A DNA stretch of 64,000 bases from Nocardioides sp. CER19 (GTDB lineage Bacteria; Actinomycetota; Actinomycetes; Propionibacteriales; Nocardioidaceae). Both the position numbers and the translations under genes were made by a program. The notes beneath the pieces were generated by a model. It was not told where the DNA came from and made no database searches. It was given only the letters and a program-made list of their open reading frames with translations. This document shows positions 41,202-50,007 of the stretch, in pieces (the stretch's first letter is position 1; the number at the start of each line of letters is the position of its first letter). Where the stretch lies: NCBI RefSeq assembly GCF_029846275.1, contig NZ_JARVWS010000003.1, positions 682,001 through 746,000 on the forward strand. The letters run 5' to 3'.

Positions 41202-42233
41202 ATGGACGACTGGCTGGCCCGCGACCTCGACGAGCTCGCGGCTCTCCTGCCCCCTGGGCCCAGCGGTGAGGACCTCCGGACGGCCCTCGCCGCCGCGAGC
41301 CAGGGCGGCAAGCGGTTCCGACCCGGGCTGGTGGCCGACGTGCACCGCGCGCTGGGTGGGGATGATCGAGCGGCCGTCGCGGCGGTCGGTGCCGGCGTCG
41401 AGCTGCTGCACACGGCGTTCGTCGTCCACGACGACGTCATCGACGGCGACGACGTCCGCCGCGGCGCCCCCAGCGTGCCCGGCCGGTTCCGCCGTGCCGC
41501 GCTGGCCGAGGACGCCGACCCCCGCTCGGCGGCGACCCGTGCCGTCGCCGGCGCTGTCCTGACCGGCGACCTCGCCCTGGTCCTGGCCATGCGGGCGTTC
41601 GCCACGGCGCCGGTGGGCCCCGATGTGCGGGCCCGCCTCCTCGACCTCGCGACGGAGGCCATCGCGGTGTCGGCGGCCGGCGAGCTGGCCGACGTACGGC
41701 TCGCGGCGAGGCTGGCACGGCCGTCCACGGACGACGTCCTCTCGGTCGCCGAGCGCAAGACGGCGTGGTACTCCTTCGCGCTGCCGATGCAGCTCGGCGC
41801 CCTGCTGGCCGGAGCCGACGAGGCGACGGTCGCCGAGCTCGGCGAGGGCGGGCTCCTGCTGGGCATTGCGTTCCAGCTCTACGACGACCTCGCCGGGACG
41901 TTCGGCCGGGCCGAGGCCACGGGCAAGAGCAGCCTCGCCGACCTGCGCGAGGGCAAGGCGACGCTCCTCATCGCCCACGCCCGCACGACGGCGTCCTGGC
42001 CGCTGGTCGCCCCCGTCTGGGGCGACGAGCACCTCACCGACTCCCGCGCGGCCGCGGCGCGCGAGGTGCTCCAGCGGTGCGGGTCGCGCGCGTACGTCGA
42101 GCAGGTGGCCGCCGAGCACCTCGCCGCCGGTCTCGACCGGGTCGTCGCGGCCGGCCTCCGGCCGGAGATGTTCGCGTGGATGGCCGGGCTGCAGGACCGG
42201 TGCGCCGTCCCGACCGAGGCGGCGGCCGGATGA
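41202..42233 (+). CDS. crtE: geranylgeranyl diphosphate synthase
   Basis: This is a 343-residue all-helical polyprenyl synthase. The first aspartate-rich motif is visible as HDDVIDGDD at residues 76-84, GGKRFRPG near 35 binds the diphosphate, and the second motif is QLYDDLAGTFG near 227. It condenses IPP with allylic diphosphates to GGPP. It is the first gene of the crt operon. The ATG has GGAG a few bases upstream, and the stop overlaps the crtB start as ATGA. Confidence 0.9.
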   Translation: MDDWLARDLDELAALLPPGPSGEDLRTALAAASQGGKRFRPGLVADVHRALGGDDRAAVAAVGAGVELLHTAFVVHDDVIDGDDVRRGAPSVPGRFRRAALAEDADPRSAATRAVAGAVLTGDLALVLAMRAFATAPVGPDVRARLLDLATEAIAVSAAGELADVRLAARLARPSTDDVLSVAERKTAWYSFALPMQLGALLAGADEATVAELGEGGLLLGIAFQLYDDLAGTFGRAEATGKSSLADLREGKATLLIAHARTTASWPLVAPVWGDEHLTDSRAAAAREVLQRCGSRAYVEQVAAEHLAAGLDRVVAAGLRPEMFAWMAGLQDRCAVPTEAAAG

Positions 42234-43117
42234 GCCTCCTCTACCTCCGCACGCCGACGACGACCACCGCCGCCGACCGCTACGACGCGGTCGCCGACGA
42301 GAGTGCCGCGCTCGTGATCCGGCGGTACTCGTCCTCGTTCGGGACCGCCAGCCGGTTGCTCGGCCCGACGGTGCGCCCGCACGTGCGCAACGTCTACGCC
42401 CTCGTGCGCGTGGCCGACGAGATCGTCGACGCGCCCCGGCCCGGCGCAGTCGCCGCCGACCGCCGCCGACTGCTCGGCGCCCTCGAGGAGGAGACGCTCG
42501 CCGCCATGGAGCGCGGGCACAGCGCGAACCTCGTCGTGCACGCCTTCGCCCGCACCGCCGCCACCTGCGGCATCGAGCCGGACCTGGTCGTGCCGTTCTT
42601 CGGGTCCATGCGCGTCGACCTCGACCGCACGGAGCACGACGCCGAGAGCTTCGCCGACTACATCTACGGATCGGCGGAAGTCGTCGGCCTGATGTGCCTG
42701 CGCGCCTTCGTCCACCACCGGCCCGCCCCCGCCGCCGACTACCAGCGGCTCGCCTCCGGCGCGCGCCGCCTGGGCGCCGGCTTCCAGAAGGTCAACTTCC
42801 TGCGCGACCTCGCCGCCGACCACCACGACCTCAGCCGCTGCTACTTCCCGGGCATCGACCCGACCCGACTGACCGAGGCGCAGCGGGACGCCCTGCTCGA
42901 CGACATCGACGCGGACCTGCTCGCGGCGACCCCGGCGATCGCCGGTCTGCCGGCCGACAGCCGCCGCGCGGTGGCCGCCGCGCACGCCCTCTTCGCCGAG
43001 CTGGCCCGGCGCCTGCGGACCACCCCGGTCGAGGAGATCCGCAGCCGGCGGGTCCGCGTACCCGGGCGGGTCAAGGCGCGTGTCGTCGCTCGCTGCCTGG
43101 TGCGGGGAGTCGCATGA
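42230..43117 (+). CDS. crtB: phytoene synthase
   Basis: This 295-residue squalene/phytoene synthase-fold protein shows a first substrate-binding motif in RVADEIVDAP (residues about 60-70), a second in QKVNFLRDLAADH (about 184-196), and YSSSFGTAS near the start. It joins two GGPP molecules to phytoene. The start overlaps the crtE stop and the end overlaps the crtI start, each by an ATGA. Confidence 0.92.
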   Translation: MSLLYLRTPTTTTAADRYDAVADESAALVIRRYSSSFGTASRLLGPTVRPHVRNVYALVRVADEIVDAPRPGAVAADRRRLLGALEEETLAAMERGHSANLVVHAFARTAATCGIEPDLVVPFFGSMRVDLDRTEHDAESFADYIYGSAEVVGLMCLRAFVHHRPAPAADYQRLASGARRLGAGFQKVNFLRDLAADHHDLSRCYFPGIDPTRLTEAQRDALLDDIDADLLAATPAIAGLPADSRRAVAAAHALFAELARRLRTTPVEEIRSRRVRVPGRVKARVVARCLVRGVA

Positions 43118-44703
43118 GCCGGCGAGCCACCCGACACCCCGGTGCCGCCGTCGTGATCGGCGGCGGCGTCGCCGGGCTGGCCAGCGCCGCCCTCCTGGCC
43201 CACGACGGCTGGTCGGTCGACCTGGTCGAGCGGCACGAGCGCCCCGGCGGTCGCGCCGGCGTGTGGGAGCACGACGGCTTCAGGTTCGACACGGGGCCGT
43301 CCTGGTACCTCATGCCGGAGGTCTTCGAGCACTTCTTCCGCCTGCTCGGCACCAGCACGGCCGAGCAGCTCGACCTGGTCCGTCTCGACCCCGCCTACCG
43401 CGTCTTCTTCGAGGGGTACGACGACCCGCTCGACCTGCGCTCCGACCAGGCGTCCAGCATGGCGGCGTTCGACGCCCTGGAGCCCGGTGCCGGATCCGCG
43501 CTGGACGCCTACCTCGACGACGCGCGGGAGGTCTACCGGCTCGCCGTGCGACGGTTCCTCTACAGCACGTTCGAGTCGAAGACCGGCCTGCTGGCGGCTG
43601 ACGTGCTGCGCCGTGGACCGCGGCTCGGCGCGCTCCTCACCCGCAGCCTGGAGTCCCACGTCGCCGCGCGCTTCACCGACCACCGGCTCCGTCAGGTCCT
43701 CGGCTACCCGGCCGTCTTCCTCGGCACCTCCCCCGACCGCGCGCCCAGCATGTACTCCCTCATGAGCTCCATGGACCTCGCGGACGGCGTCCACTACCCC
43801 CGCGGCGGGTTCGGGACCCTGGTCGACGCGCTCACCCGGCTCGCGGTGGGGGCCGGGGTCCGGCTCCACCTCGCCACCGAGGCCACCGCCGTCGAGGTCC
43901 ACCGCGGCGCCTCCGGTGCCCGGGTCAGCGGCGTGACGGTCGCGGGGCAGGACGGCCGCTCCGACACGCTTCCCGCTGACCTCGTCGTCGGTGCCGGCGA
44001 CCTGCACCACCTCGAGACGACGCTCGTGCCCGACGACCTGCGCACCTACCCGGCCGCCTGGTGGAGGTCGCGCGACCCCGGCCCCGGCGCCGTGCTCGCC
44101 TGCCTCGGGGTCCGGGGGACGCTGCCGCAGCTGGCCCACCACTCCCTGTTCTTCACCCGGGACTGGCGCCGGAACTTCGACGACATCTTCGACCGGCCCG
44201 GCCGCGTCCCCCAGCCGGCGTCGGCCTACGTGTGCCGCCCGTCGGCCACCGACCCGACCGTCGCGCCCGCAGGGCACGAGAACGTCTTCGTGCTGGTCCC
44301 CGTGCCCGCCGACCCGGGCATCGGTCACGGGGGTCGCGACGGTGCAGGTGACCCGGAGGTCGAGAAGGTCGCCGACGCCGCGATCGCCCAGGTCGCGGAG
44401 TGGGCGAGTGTCCCCGACCTCACCGAACGGATCGTCGTACGCCGCACGGTGGGTCCCGCCGACTTCGCCACCGACCTGCACTCCTGGTCCGGCGGTGCGC
44501 TCGGACCGGCCCACGTGCTGCGCCAGAGCGCGTTCTTCCGGGCCGGCAACGCGTCGAAGCGGATCGATGGCCTCCTCTACGCCGGCGCGAGCACCATCCC
44601 CGGGATCGGCTTGCCGATGTGCCTGATCAGCGCCGAGCTGGTGCTCAAGCGCACCCGCGGCGACCGCTCGACGAGCGCCCTGCCCGAGCCGGTGGCGCGA
44701 TGA
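43114..44703 (+). CDS. crtI: phytoene desaturase
   Basis: This 529-residue FAD-dependent desaturase has the N-terminal dinucleotide motif VVIGGGVAGLASAALLA at residues 13-29, ERHERPGGRAGVWEHDGFRFDTGPS at 39-63, and the C-terminal family signature GLLYAGASTIPGIGLPMCLISAELV. The segment GHGGRDGAGDPE near 410 is a polar insertion. It should perform four desaturations of phytoene to lycopene, the substrate of CrtEb. Both ends overlap their neighbours by ATGA. Confidence 0.92.
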   Translation: MSRRATRHPGAAVVIGGGVAGLASAALLAHDGWSVDLVERHERPGGRAGVWEHDGFRFDTGPSWYLMPEVFEHFFRLLGTSTAEQLDLVRLDPAYRVFFEGYDDPLDLRSDQASSMAAFDALEPGAGSALDAYLDDAREVYRLAVRRFLYSTFESKTGLLAADVLRRGPRLGALLTRSLESHVAARFTDHRLRQVLGYPAVFLGTSPDRAPSMYSLMSSMDLADGVHYPRGGFGTLVDALTRLAVGAGVRLHLATEATAVEVHRGASGARVSGVTVAGQDGRSDTLPADLVVGAGDLHHLETTLVPDDLRTYPAAWWRSRDPGPGAVLACLGVRGTLPQLAHHSLFFTRDWRRNFDDIFDRPGRVPQPASAYVCRPSATDPTVAPAGHENVFVLVPVPADPGIGHGGRDGAGDPEVEKVADAAIAQVAEWASVPDLTERIVVRRTVGPADFATDLHSWSGGALGPAHVLRQSAFFRAGNASKRIDGLLYAGASTIPGIGLPMCLISAELVLKRTRGDRSTSALPEPVAR

Positions 44704-45065
44704 GCCTCCTCTACCTCGTCAGCCTGCTCATCCCGGCCTTCTGCATGGGGCTGGTCGATCGCCGCTGGCGCCTGTTCCTCTTCGCCGGGCGCCCCCGCAC
44801 GGCGTGGACGGTGCTCCTGACGGGCGCCGCGTTCTTCCTCGTCTGGGACCTGGTCGCGATCGGCCAGGGCATGTACGAGCGCGGCGACTCGACCGCGATG
44901 ACCGGCATCGAGGTGGCCCACGAGCTGCCGCTGGAGGAGATCGTCTTCGTCCTGTTCCTCTGCTACGTCACGATGGTCGTCCACGGCCTGGCGCGGCTCC
45001 TGCTGGCCCGGCGCTCCTCCACCTCGGCCCCTGAGCGCCGGGCGCGAACGGAGGTGCGCCGATGA
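44700..45065 (+). CDS. crtYe: lycopene cyclase subunit 1 (heterodimeric, CrtYc/CrtYe type)
   Basis: This 121-residue protein has three hydrophobic segments and the conserved PLEEIVFVLFLCY motif near residues 77-89, typical of one half of the heterodimeric CarR-type lycopene cyclases. It works with the next gene product to cyclise the ends of the C50 intermediate. Whether the ring is beta, epsilon or gamma cannot be told from sequence by eye, so the crtYe name is by convention. Confidence 0.82.
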   Translation: MSLLYLVSLLIPAFCMGLVDRRWRLFLFAGRPRTAWTVLLTGAAFFLVWDLVAIGQGMYERGDSTAMTGIEVAHELPLEEIVFVLFLCYVTMVVHGLARLLLARRSSTSAPERRARTEVRR

Positions 45066-45382
45066 GCTACGCGACCCTTGCCCTGCCGTTCGTGGGCGCC
45101 GCGGCCCTCGTCCTCCTGGTCGCCGCGGTGCGTCGCCGGCCGGGCCGCCGCTGGTGGCTCGCGACCGGGGTGACCGTGGTGGCGCTCCTCGCGCTCACGA
45201 TCGTCTTCGACAACGTGATGATCGCGGCCGGCCTGTTCCGCTTCGACGACGCCCAGCTCACCGGCGTGCGCCTGGGCCGGGCGCCGCTGGAGGACCTGGC
45301 GTGGCCCCTGGCCGCAGCGCTCGGACTGCCGGCGCTGGCCCTGCTCGTGTCCGGCGCGCCGGACGACGAGGGGTCCGCATGA
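45062..45382 (+). CDS. crtYf: lycopene cyclase subunit 2 (CrtYd/CrtYf type)
   Basis: This 106-residue protein has three membrane spans. It carries TIVFDNVMIAAGLFRFDD near residues 44-61 and APLEDLAWPLA near 73-83, matching the second half of heterodimeric lycopene cyclases. Both its start and end overlap neighbours by ATGA, so the two subunits are coupled to each other and to CrtEb. Confidence 0.82.
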   Translation: MSYATLALPFVGAAALVLLVAAVRRRPGRRWWLATGVTVVALLALTIVFDNVMIAAGLFRFDDAQLTGVRLGRAPLEDLAWPLAAALGLPALALLVSGAPDDEGSA

Positions 45383-46272
45383 CCGCCACCGCCGTCCAGC
45401 AGCCGCGTGCGTCGCGGGCGCTCGCCCAGGTCGTCGGCACGTCCCGCCCGCTCAGCTGGGTCAACACCGCCTACCCGTTCGGAGCTGCCTACCTGCTCGT
45501 CGGCGGCGGCGTCGACCTCGCGTTCGTCCTCGGCGTGCTCTACTTCCTCGTCCCCTACAACCTGCTGATGTACGGCGTGAACGACGTCTTCGACTACGAG
45601 TCCGACGTCAGGAACCCCCGCAAGGGCGGCGTCGAGGGCATCGTGCTCGACCGCCGCGTCCACCGGCTGACGATCGTCCTCGCCGTCCTCACCAACGTCC
45701 CGTTCGTCGGGGCGCTGGTGCTGCTCGGCGACGCCGCGTCCACGGCCGTGCTCGCGGTCTCCGTCTTCGCCGTGGTCGCCTACTCGGTGCCCGTGCTGCG
45801 CTTCAAGGAGCGCGCTCTGCTCGACTCGCTCACCTCCAGCACCCACTTCGTCAGCCCCGCCGTCTTCGGCGTCGTGCTGGCCGGCGGCGACCTCGCGGCC
45901 GGCGCCGCCGCCCTCGCAGCGTTCTTCGTCTGGGGCGCGGCGTCGCACGCCTTCGGCGCGGTCCAGGACATCGGAGCCGACCGGGCCGCCGGCATCGCCT
46001 CGGTCGCCACCTGGCTCGGCGCCCGCTGGACGGTCCGGCTCGCCCTGGCGGCGTACGTCGTCTCGGGACTGCTGCTGCTGACCGTGGGGCTGCCCGCAGC
46101 ACTCGCGGCCCTGCTCGCGATCCCCTACGTCGCCAGCGTCGCTCCCTATGTCGGGCTCGGCGACGAGGACTGCGAGCGCGCGCACGCCGGCTGGCGCCGC
46201 TTCCTGTGGCTCAACTACGTGACCGGCTTCCTCGTCACCCAGCTGCTGATCTGGATGGCGATCGGCTGGTAG
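45379..46272 (+). CDS. crtEb: lycopene elongase, UbiA-family prenyltransferase
   Basis: This 297-residue UbiA-type membrane protein has eight or nine hydrophobic segments. The first Asp-rich motif is NDVFDYESD (residues about 64-72) and the second is QDIGADRAAGI (about 196-206). The homologue CrtEb adds dimethylallyl groups to both ends of lycopene, making the C50 skeleton flavuxanthin before cyclisation. It is the last gene of the operon. Confidence 0.88.
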   Translation: MTATAVQQPRASRALAQVVGTSRPLSWVNTAYPFGAAYLLVGGGVDLAFVLGVLYFLVPYNLLMYGVNDVFDYESDVRNPRKGGVEGIVLDRRVHRLTIVLAVLTNVPFVGALVLLGDAASTAVLAVSVFAVVAYSVPVLRFKERALLDSLTSSTHFVSPAVFGVVLAGGDLAAGAAALAAFFVWGAASHAFGAVQDIGADRAAGIASVATWLGARWTVRLALAAYVVSGLLLLTVGLPAALAALLAIPYVASVAPYVGLGDEDCERAHAGWRRFLWLNYVTGFLVTQLLIWMAIGW

Positions 46273-46289
46273 CGGCCACGCCAGTCCAG

Positions 46290-46344
46290 CGGCCACGATC
46301 CGGCCACGATCCGGCCAGAACCCGGCCAGGACCCGGCCACGACC
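46290..46344. repeat. 11-bp tandem repeat, five copies
   Basis: Five consecutive 11-mers of the form CGGCCA(C/G)(G/A)A(T/C)C run from 46290 to 46344: two identical CGGCCACGATC units, then CGGCCAGAACC, CGGCCAGGACC and CGGCCACGACC. A lone AGCGGCCACG precedes them. They fill the 83-base gap between convergent crtEb and the flavin reductase gene. No clear terminator hairpin is seen there. Confidence 0.8.
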
Positions 46345-46355
46345 CGGGCGACGGG

Positions 46356-46841
46356 TCAGTGCGGGAGGTGCGTGCCGTAGACGCGCTGGTGGTAGACCAG
46401 CGGCGCGCGCGTGTCGTGGGCGGCGCCGAGCACGTCGCAGAGCACGAGCGTGTGGTCACCGGCCGCGACGAGGGAGCCGACGCGGGTGGCGACCCACGCG
46501 TGGGTGTCGTCGAGCGCGGGCGACCCGTCGCGGAGCGTCCACGAGACGGTTCCGAAGCGGTCGGCGCCGCGGGTCGCGAACAGCGTGGCGATGTCGCTCT
46601 GGCCGCTGGCGAGGATGTTGACGCCCAGCGGCGACCCGACGGACAACAGCGACAGGAGCCCGGAGCGGTTGTCGAGGGAGACGAGGAGCATCGGCGGCTG
46701 CATCGACAGCGACATGAAGGCACTGACGGTGCTGCCGTGCGGTTGGTCGCCGGCGTACGTCGTCACGATCGCGACCGGGCTCGCCACATGCCGCATGGCC
46801 GCCCGGAACTGCTCCTCGAGCACCTCAGTCATCGCCTCCAC
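46356..46841 (-). CDS. flavin reductase-like domain protein
   Basis: This 161-residue protein has the FMN-binding split-barrel pattern of flavin reductases: AAMRHVASPVAIVTTYAGD, HGSTVSAFMSLSMQPPMLLV and GVNILASGQSDIATLFA. Such proteins supply reduced flavin to two-component monooxygenases. No partner oxygenase is adjacent. The start is GTG at 46841 or ATG at 46832; the latter has GGAGG very close. Confidence 0.87.
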   Translation of the reverse strand: MEAMTEVLEEQFRAAMRHVASPVAIVTTYAGDQPHGSTVSAFMSLSMQPPMLLVSLDNRSGLLSLLSVGSPLGVNILASGQSDIATLFATRGADRFGTVSWTLRDGSPALDDTHAWVATRVGSLVAAGDHTLVLCDVLGAAHDTRAPLVYHQRVYGTHLPH

Positions 46842-46924
46842 ACCTGTCCTGTAACCAGTTCTCGGGGGTCAGGATTCCAGCAGGCCCCCGTCCCGTCGCC
46901 GTGAGGGCTGACACACTGCGTCGC

Positions 46925-47746
46925 GTGGACGTTCTGATCTCGGCCGCCGACCTCGCCACCGCGCTCGTCTCCGACCGCCCGCCCGTCGTGCTCGACGTGC
47001 GGTGGAGGCTGGGCGGCCCGCCGGGACACGGCGACTACCTGCGCGGCCACGTCCCCACCGCCGTCTACGTCGACCTCGACACCGAGCTCGCCGCCCACGG
47101 CGACCCGACCGACGGCCGCCACCCCCTCCCTACCCGGGAGTCCCTCCAGGACAGCGCGCGCCGCTGGGGCATCGACGACGGCGATGCTGTGGTCGTCTAC
47201 GACGGCGAGGGCAACCTCGCAGCGGCCCGGGCCTGGTGGCTGCTGCGCTGGGCCGGCGTGGCCGACGTACGGCTGCTCGACGGTGCGCTGCCCGCCTGGA
47301 CCTCCGCCGGCCTGCCGCTCGCGACCGACGACGTGGCGCCCGAGCCGGGCACGGTGACCCTCACGACCGGGGCACTGGCGACGATCACCGCCGAGGAGGC
47401 TGCCGCCTTCGACGGCGTCCTGCTCGACGCCCGCGCCGGCGAGCGGTTCCGCGGCGAGACCGAGCCGGTGGACCCGAAGGCCGGCCACATCCCCGGCGCC
47501 GTCAGCGCGCCGACCAGCGACAACCTCGCCGCGGACGGCCGGTTCCGGACGCCCGAGGAGCTGCGCGAGCGGTTCGCCGCGGCCGGGGTCGGCGGCGACC
47601 GGGACGTCGCCGCCTACTGCGGCTCCGGCGTGACCGCCGCCCACGAGGTCGCGGCGCTCGCCATCGCCGGGATCGACGCCCCGCTCTACCCCGGCTCGTG
47701 GTCGCAGTGGAGCAACCTCGACCTGCCGGTCGCGACCGGCGAGTAG
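46925..47746 (+). CDS. sseA: sulfurtransferase, 3-mercaptopyruvate/thiosulfate type
   Basis: This 273-residue tandem-rhodanese protein has an N-terminal inactive domain (VVLDVRWRLGGPPGHGDYLRGHVP) and a C-terminal catalytic domain (LLDARAGERFRGETEPVDPKAGHIPGA). The persulfide cysteine is in YCGSGVTAAHE; the CGSGVT loop is that of mercaptopyruvate sulfurtransferases rather than CRKGVT rhodaneses. It acts in the cytoplasm in sulfur transfer or cyanide detoxification. The GTG at 46925 is preferred over 46901; CACACT lies seven bases before it. It ends one base from the convergent copper-fusion gene. Confidence 0.87.
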   Translation: MDVLISAADLATALVSDRPPVVLDVRWRLGGPPGHGDYLRGHVPTAVYVDLDTELAAHGDPTDGRHPLPTRESLQDSARRWGIDDGDAVVVYDGEGNLAAARAWWLLRWAGVADVRLLDGALPAWTSAGLPLATDDVAPEPGTVTLTTGALATITAEEAAAFDGVLLDARAGERFRGETEPVDPKAGHIPGAVSAPTSDNLAADGRFRTPEELRERFAAAGVGGDRDVAAYCGSGVTAAHEVAALAIAGIDAPLYPGSWSQWSNLDLPVATGE

Positions 47747-47747
47747 G

Positions 47748-50000
47748 TCATCGGATCGGCAGCTCGACGTAGCCGGTCTCCTCGTCGACCTCGGACGTCC
47801 GGACGGTGACCGCGAGCCGCCACGTGCCGACCATGGGCACGCTGAGCAGGGCCTGCCGGTGGCCCGGTCCGGCCGTGCCCAGCGCCACGGGCAAAGGGCC
47901 GACCGCTCTCTCCGGCAGCGTGACGCTCGCCCGGACCTCCGCAGGGTCGGCGAGCTGCCCGTCGGCGCCGAACACGTAGACGTGCAGCTGCGACTGCCGG
48001 TCCCCAACCGGGACGGCGGAGACCTGCACGGCGTCACCGGCCAGCGAGAGGTCGGCCGCGACCGTCGGTCGGTACGCCGACCGGGCCGGCTCGGTCGCGA
48101 CGAGCGCCGAGGTCACGCCGAGCACCGCCAGCACGATGAGGCTCTCGAGGGCGACCGCGCGGCGCAGGGTCGAGAGCGCACCGCGTCGACGCAGCAGGGC
48201 GCGCGTCGTCGCCGCGACGCCGAGCACCATCACCACGAGCATGACCTTGATGGTCAGCTCGCGGCCGTAGGTCGTCGGCGTCAGCGCGGAGAACGACCTG
48301 ACCTGCCGCCAGGCCTGGAACAGCCCGGTGGCCAGCAGGGCGACGACACTGCCCAGCGCGATCGAGGAGAAGCGCAGGACGACGCGGCGCGCACCGTCGT
48401 CGCGCCACACGCTGCCGACGACGAGCACGGCCAGGCCACCCAGCCAGACGCTCATCGCCAGCACGTGCACCGACTCGCTCAGGATCGCCAGCAGCCTCAC
48501 GTCGCCCGCGACCGCGTGCCCGGCGAGCGCGAACGACACCGCCTCGCAGGCGCCGAGGAGGCCGCCCAGGACGCCGAGCTCGCGAGCCGACAGCCGCCCG
48601 CGACCCAGCACCAGCAGGCCGAGCAGCAGGCCGAGCACCCCGCGCGTCAGCGTGGCCCGCCCGTACGTCGTCCCGACCACCTCCTGGAGCAGCTCTCCGC
48701 GGCCGAGGGCGCTCCAGCCGAGCCCCGCGTCGAGCGGCCCCTTGAGGAGCAACGACGCCACCGCCCCGAGGACCAGCAGGACCGCCCCGGCCAGCACCAG
48801 CCGCGGCGCCCGCCTGGTGCTCCACCCGCCCGGCCAGCAGACGCAGAGGAACAGCAGGCCGCCGACGAGGAGTGCCGAGCCGACGTAGCCGACCCAGCGC
48901 GCGACGCCGAGGGCCGTCTGGACGCCGCCGTCGGTGGAGACGGTGGGCGCCGTCGGGGCCGCGCTCGCCGCGCCGACGGAGAACGTGAAGGCCCCGCTGA
49001 CCGGGTGGGAGTCGTCCGAGACGACCCGCCACGAGACCAGGTAGGTGCCTCGCGCTGCGGATTCGAGGCCGACGCTGACCCGCGGACCGTCGGCCGTGAC
49101 GCGGCCTGAGTCGACGCGATGCCCGTCGGGCGCGAAGACCCGCACCGCTCCCGCCGGCGTCGTCACGCTCTCGTCGAACGTGAGGGACACCCGGGTCGGC
49201 GCCGAGGTCAGCACCGCGCCCTGGGCCGGGTCGCTGTCCGTGAGCACGGCGTGGGCGGAGGCCGGGCCGCCGGCCAGCAGGACGAGCCCGGCCGCGAACG
49301 CGGTCCCGAGCCCGATCCGGGCGGGACGGACCAGCGAGCGCGAGACGACCCGCAGGCCGCCGTACGTGGGCGGGCGGGGGCGCCGGACCCGACCGCGCCA
49401 TGCGGGCGCGGGGCCACCGGGCTGCTCCCGCGCCAGCAGCCAGAGGAGGACGCAGCCGGTCAGCAGATCGACGTGCGGCAGCTCGTCGAGGGCCGACGTC
49501 CGCCCGCCCGAGACGTCGAGGACGGCCGTGACCAGCAGCAGCCCGACGGCGGTGCCGATGACCGGCAGGTAGCCACGCGCCAGGGCCGGCCGGTAGGCGG
49601 CGAGCAGCAGCCCGAGGCAGATGGCGATGGTGAAGGACAGCGACTCGTGCGTCGCGTGGCCCTCCTGGCCGCCGTGCGCGACGAAGCTGTAGAGCGCGTT
49701 GACCAGCTCGGCGCCGCCCATGAGCGCGATGCCCCAGCGCAGCACGAACACCCGGGACTCGCCGCGTCGACGCCGGCGGGCCAGGACGGACCCCGCCAGG
49801 TCTGGGACCGGCTCCTGAGCGACCAGGCCGCTGAGCTCCACCAGCCCCCTCATCGCCTCCTCGAACTCGGCGCAGCCGGAACAGCCGGCCACGTGGGCGC
49901 GCACGGCCGCCTCGACGTTCGGCTCCTCGCGCCCGGCGTCGGGGCCGCGTTCGCCGTCGGCCCACGCCGACAGCGCCTCCCGTACCTCAGAACACTCCAC
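47748..50000 (-). CDS. fusion of zinc anti-sigma domain, membrane module, CopC and CopD
   Basis: This is one uninterrupted 750-residue frame. Residues 1-50 hold a zinc-binding anti-sigma (zf-HC2/ZAS) motif with C3 and H36-x3-C40-x2-C43. Four hydrophobic spans follow (about 86-108, 121-140, 144-164, 177-190), then a basic loop. A signal-like span ends in GPASA before H250. CopC covers about 250-345 (HAVLTDSDPAQG, SDDSHPVSGAF), the CopD membrane domain about 365-645, and a beta-rich C-terminal domain about 655-750. CopC and CopD handle copper and its import; the ZAS part should bind the ECF sigma factor encoded at 51290. No start codon allows a separate copC. The GTG at 50000 fits a promoter box at 50008-50011. 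Confidence 0.8.
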   Translation of the reverse strand: MECSEVREALSAWADGERGPDAGREEPNVEAAVRAHVAGCSGCAEFEEAMRGLVELSGLVAQEPVPDLAGSVLARRRRRGESRVFVLRWGIALMGGAELVNALYSFVAHGGQEGHATHESLSFTIAICLGLLLAAYRPALARGYLPVIGTAVGLLLVTAVLDVSGGRTSALDELPHVDLLTGCVLLWLLAREQPGGPAPAWRGRVRRPRPPTYGGLRVVSRSLVRPARIGLGTAFAAGLVLLAGGPASAHAVLTDSDPAQGAVLTSAPTRVSLTFDESVTTPAGAVRVFAPDGHRVDSGRVTADGPRVSVGLESAARGTYLVSWRVVSDDSHPVSGAFTFSVGAASAAPTAPTVSTDGGVQTALGVARWVGYVGSALLVGGLLFLCVCWPGGWSTRRAPRLVLAGAVLLVLGAVASLLLKGPLDAGLGWSALGRGELLQEVVGTTYGRATLTRGVLGLLLGLLVLGRGRLSARELGVLGGLLGACEAVSFALAGHAVAGDVRLLAILSESVHVLAMSVWLGGLAVLVVGSVWRDDGARRVVLRFSSIALGSVVALLATGLFQAWRQVRSFSALTPTTYGRELTIKVMLVVMVLGVAATTRALLRRRGALSTLRRAVALESLIVLAVLGVTSALVATEPARSAYRPTVAADLSLAGDAVQVSAVPVGDRQSQLHVYVFGADGQLADPAEVRASVTLPERAVGPLPVALGTAGPGHRQALLSVPMVGTWRLAVTVRTSEVDEETGYVELPIR

Positions 50001-50007
50001 GGTGGAG

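Noticed and set aside
49235..49420. separate copC-copD gene starting inside the fusion
   Set aside because: There is no in-frame ATG, GTG or TTG within about 40 codons upstream of the CopC domain, and no stop separates it from the anti-sigma part.
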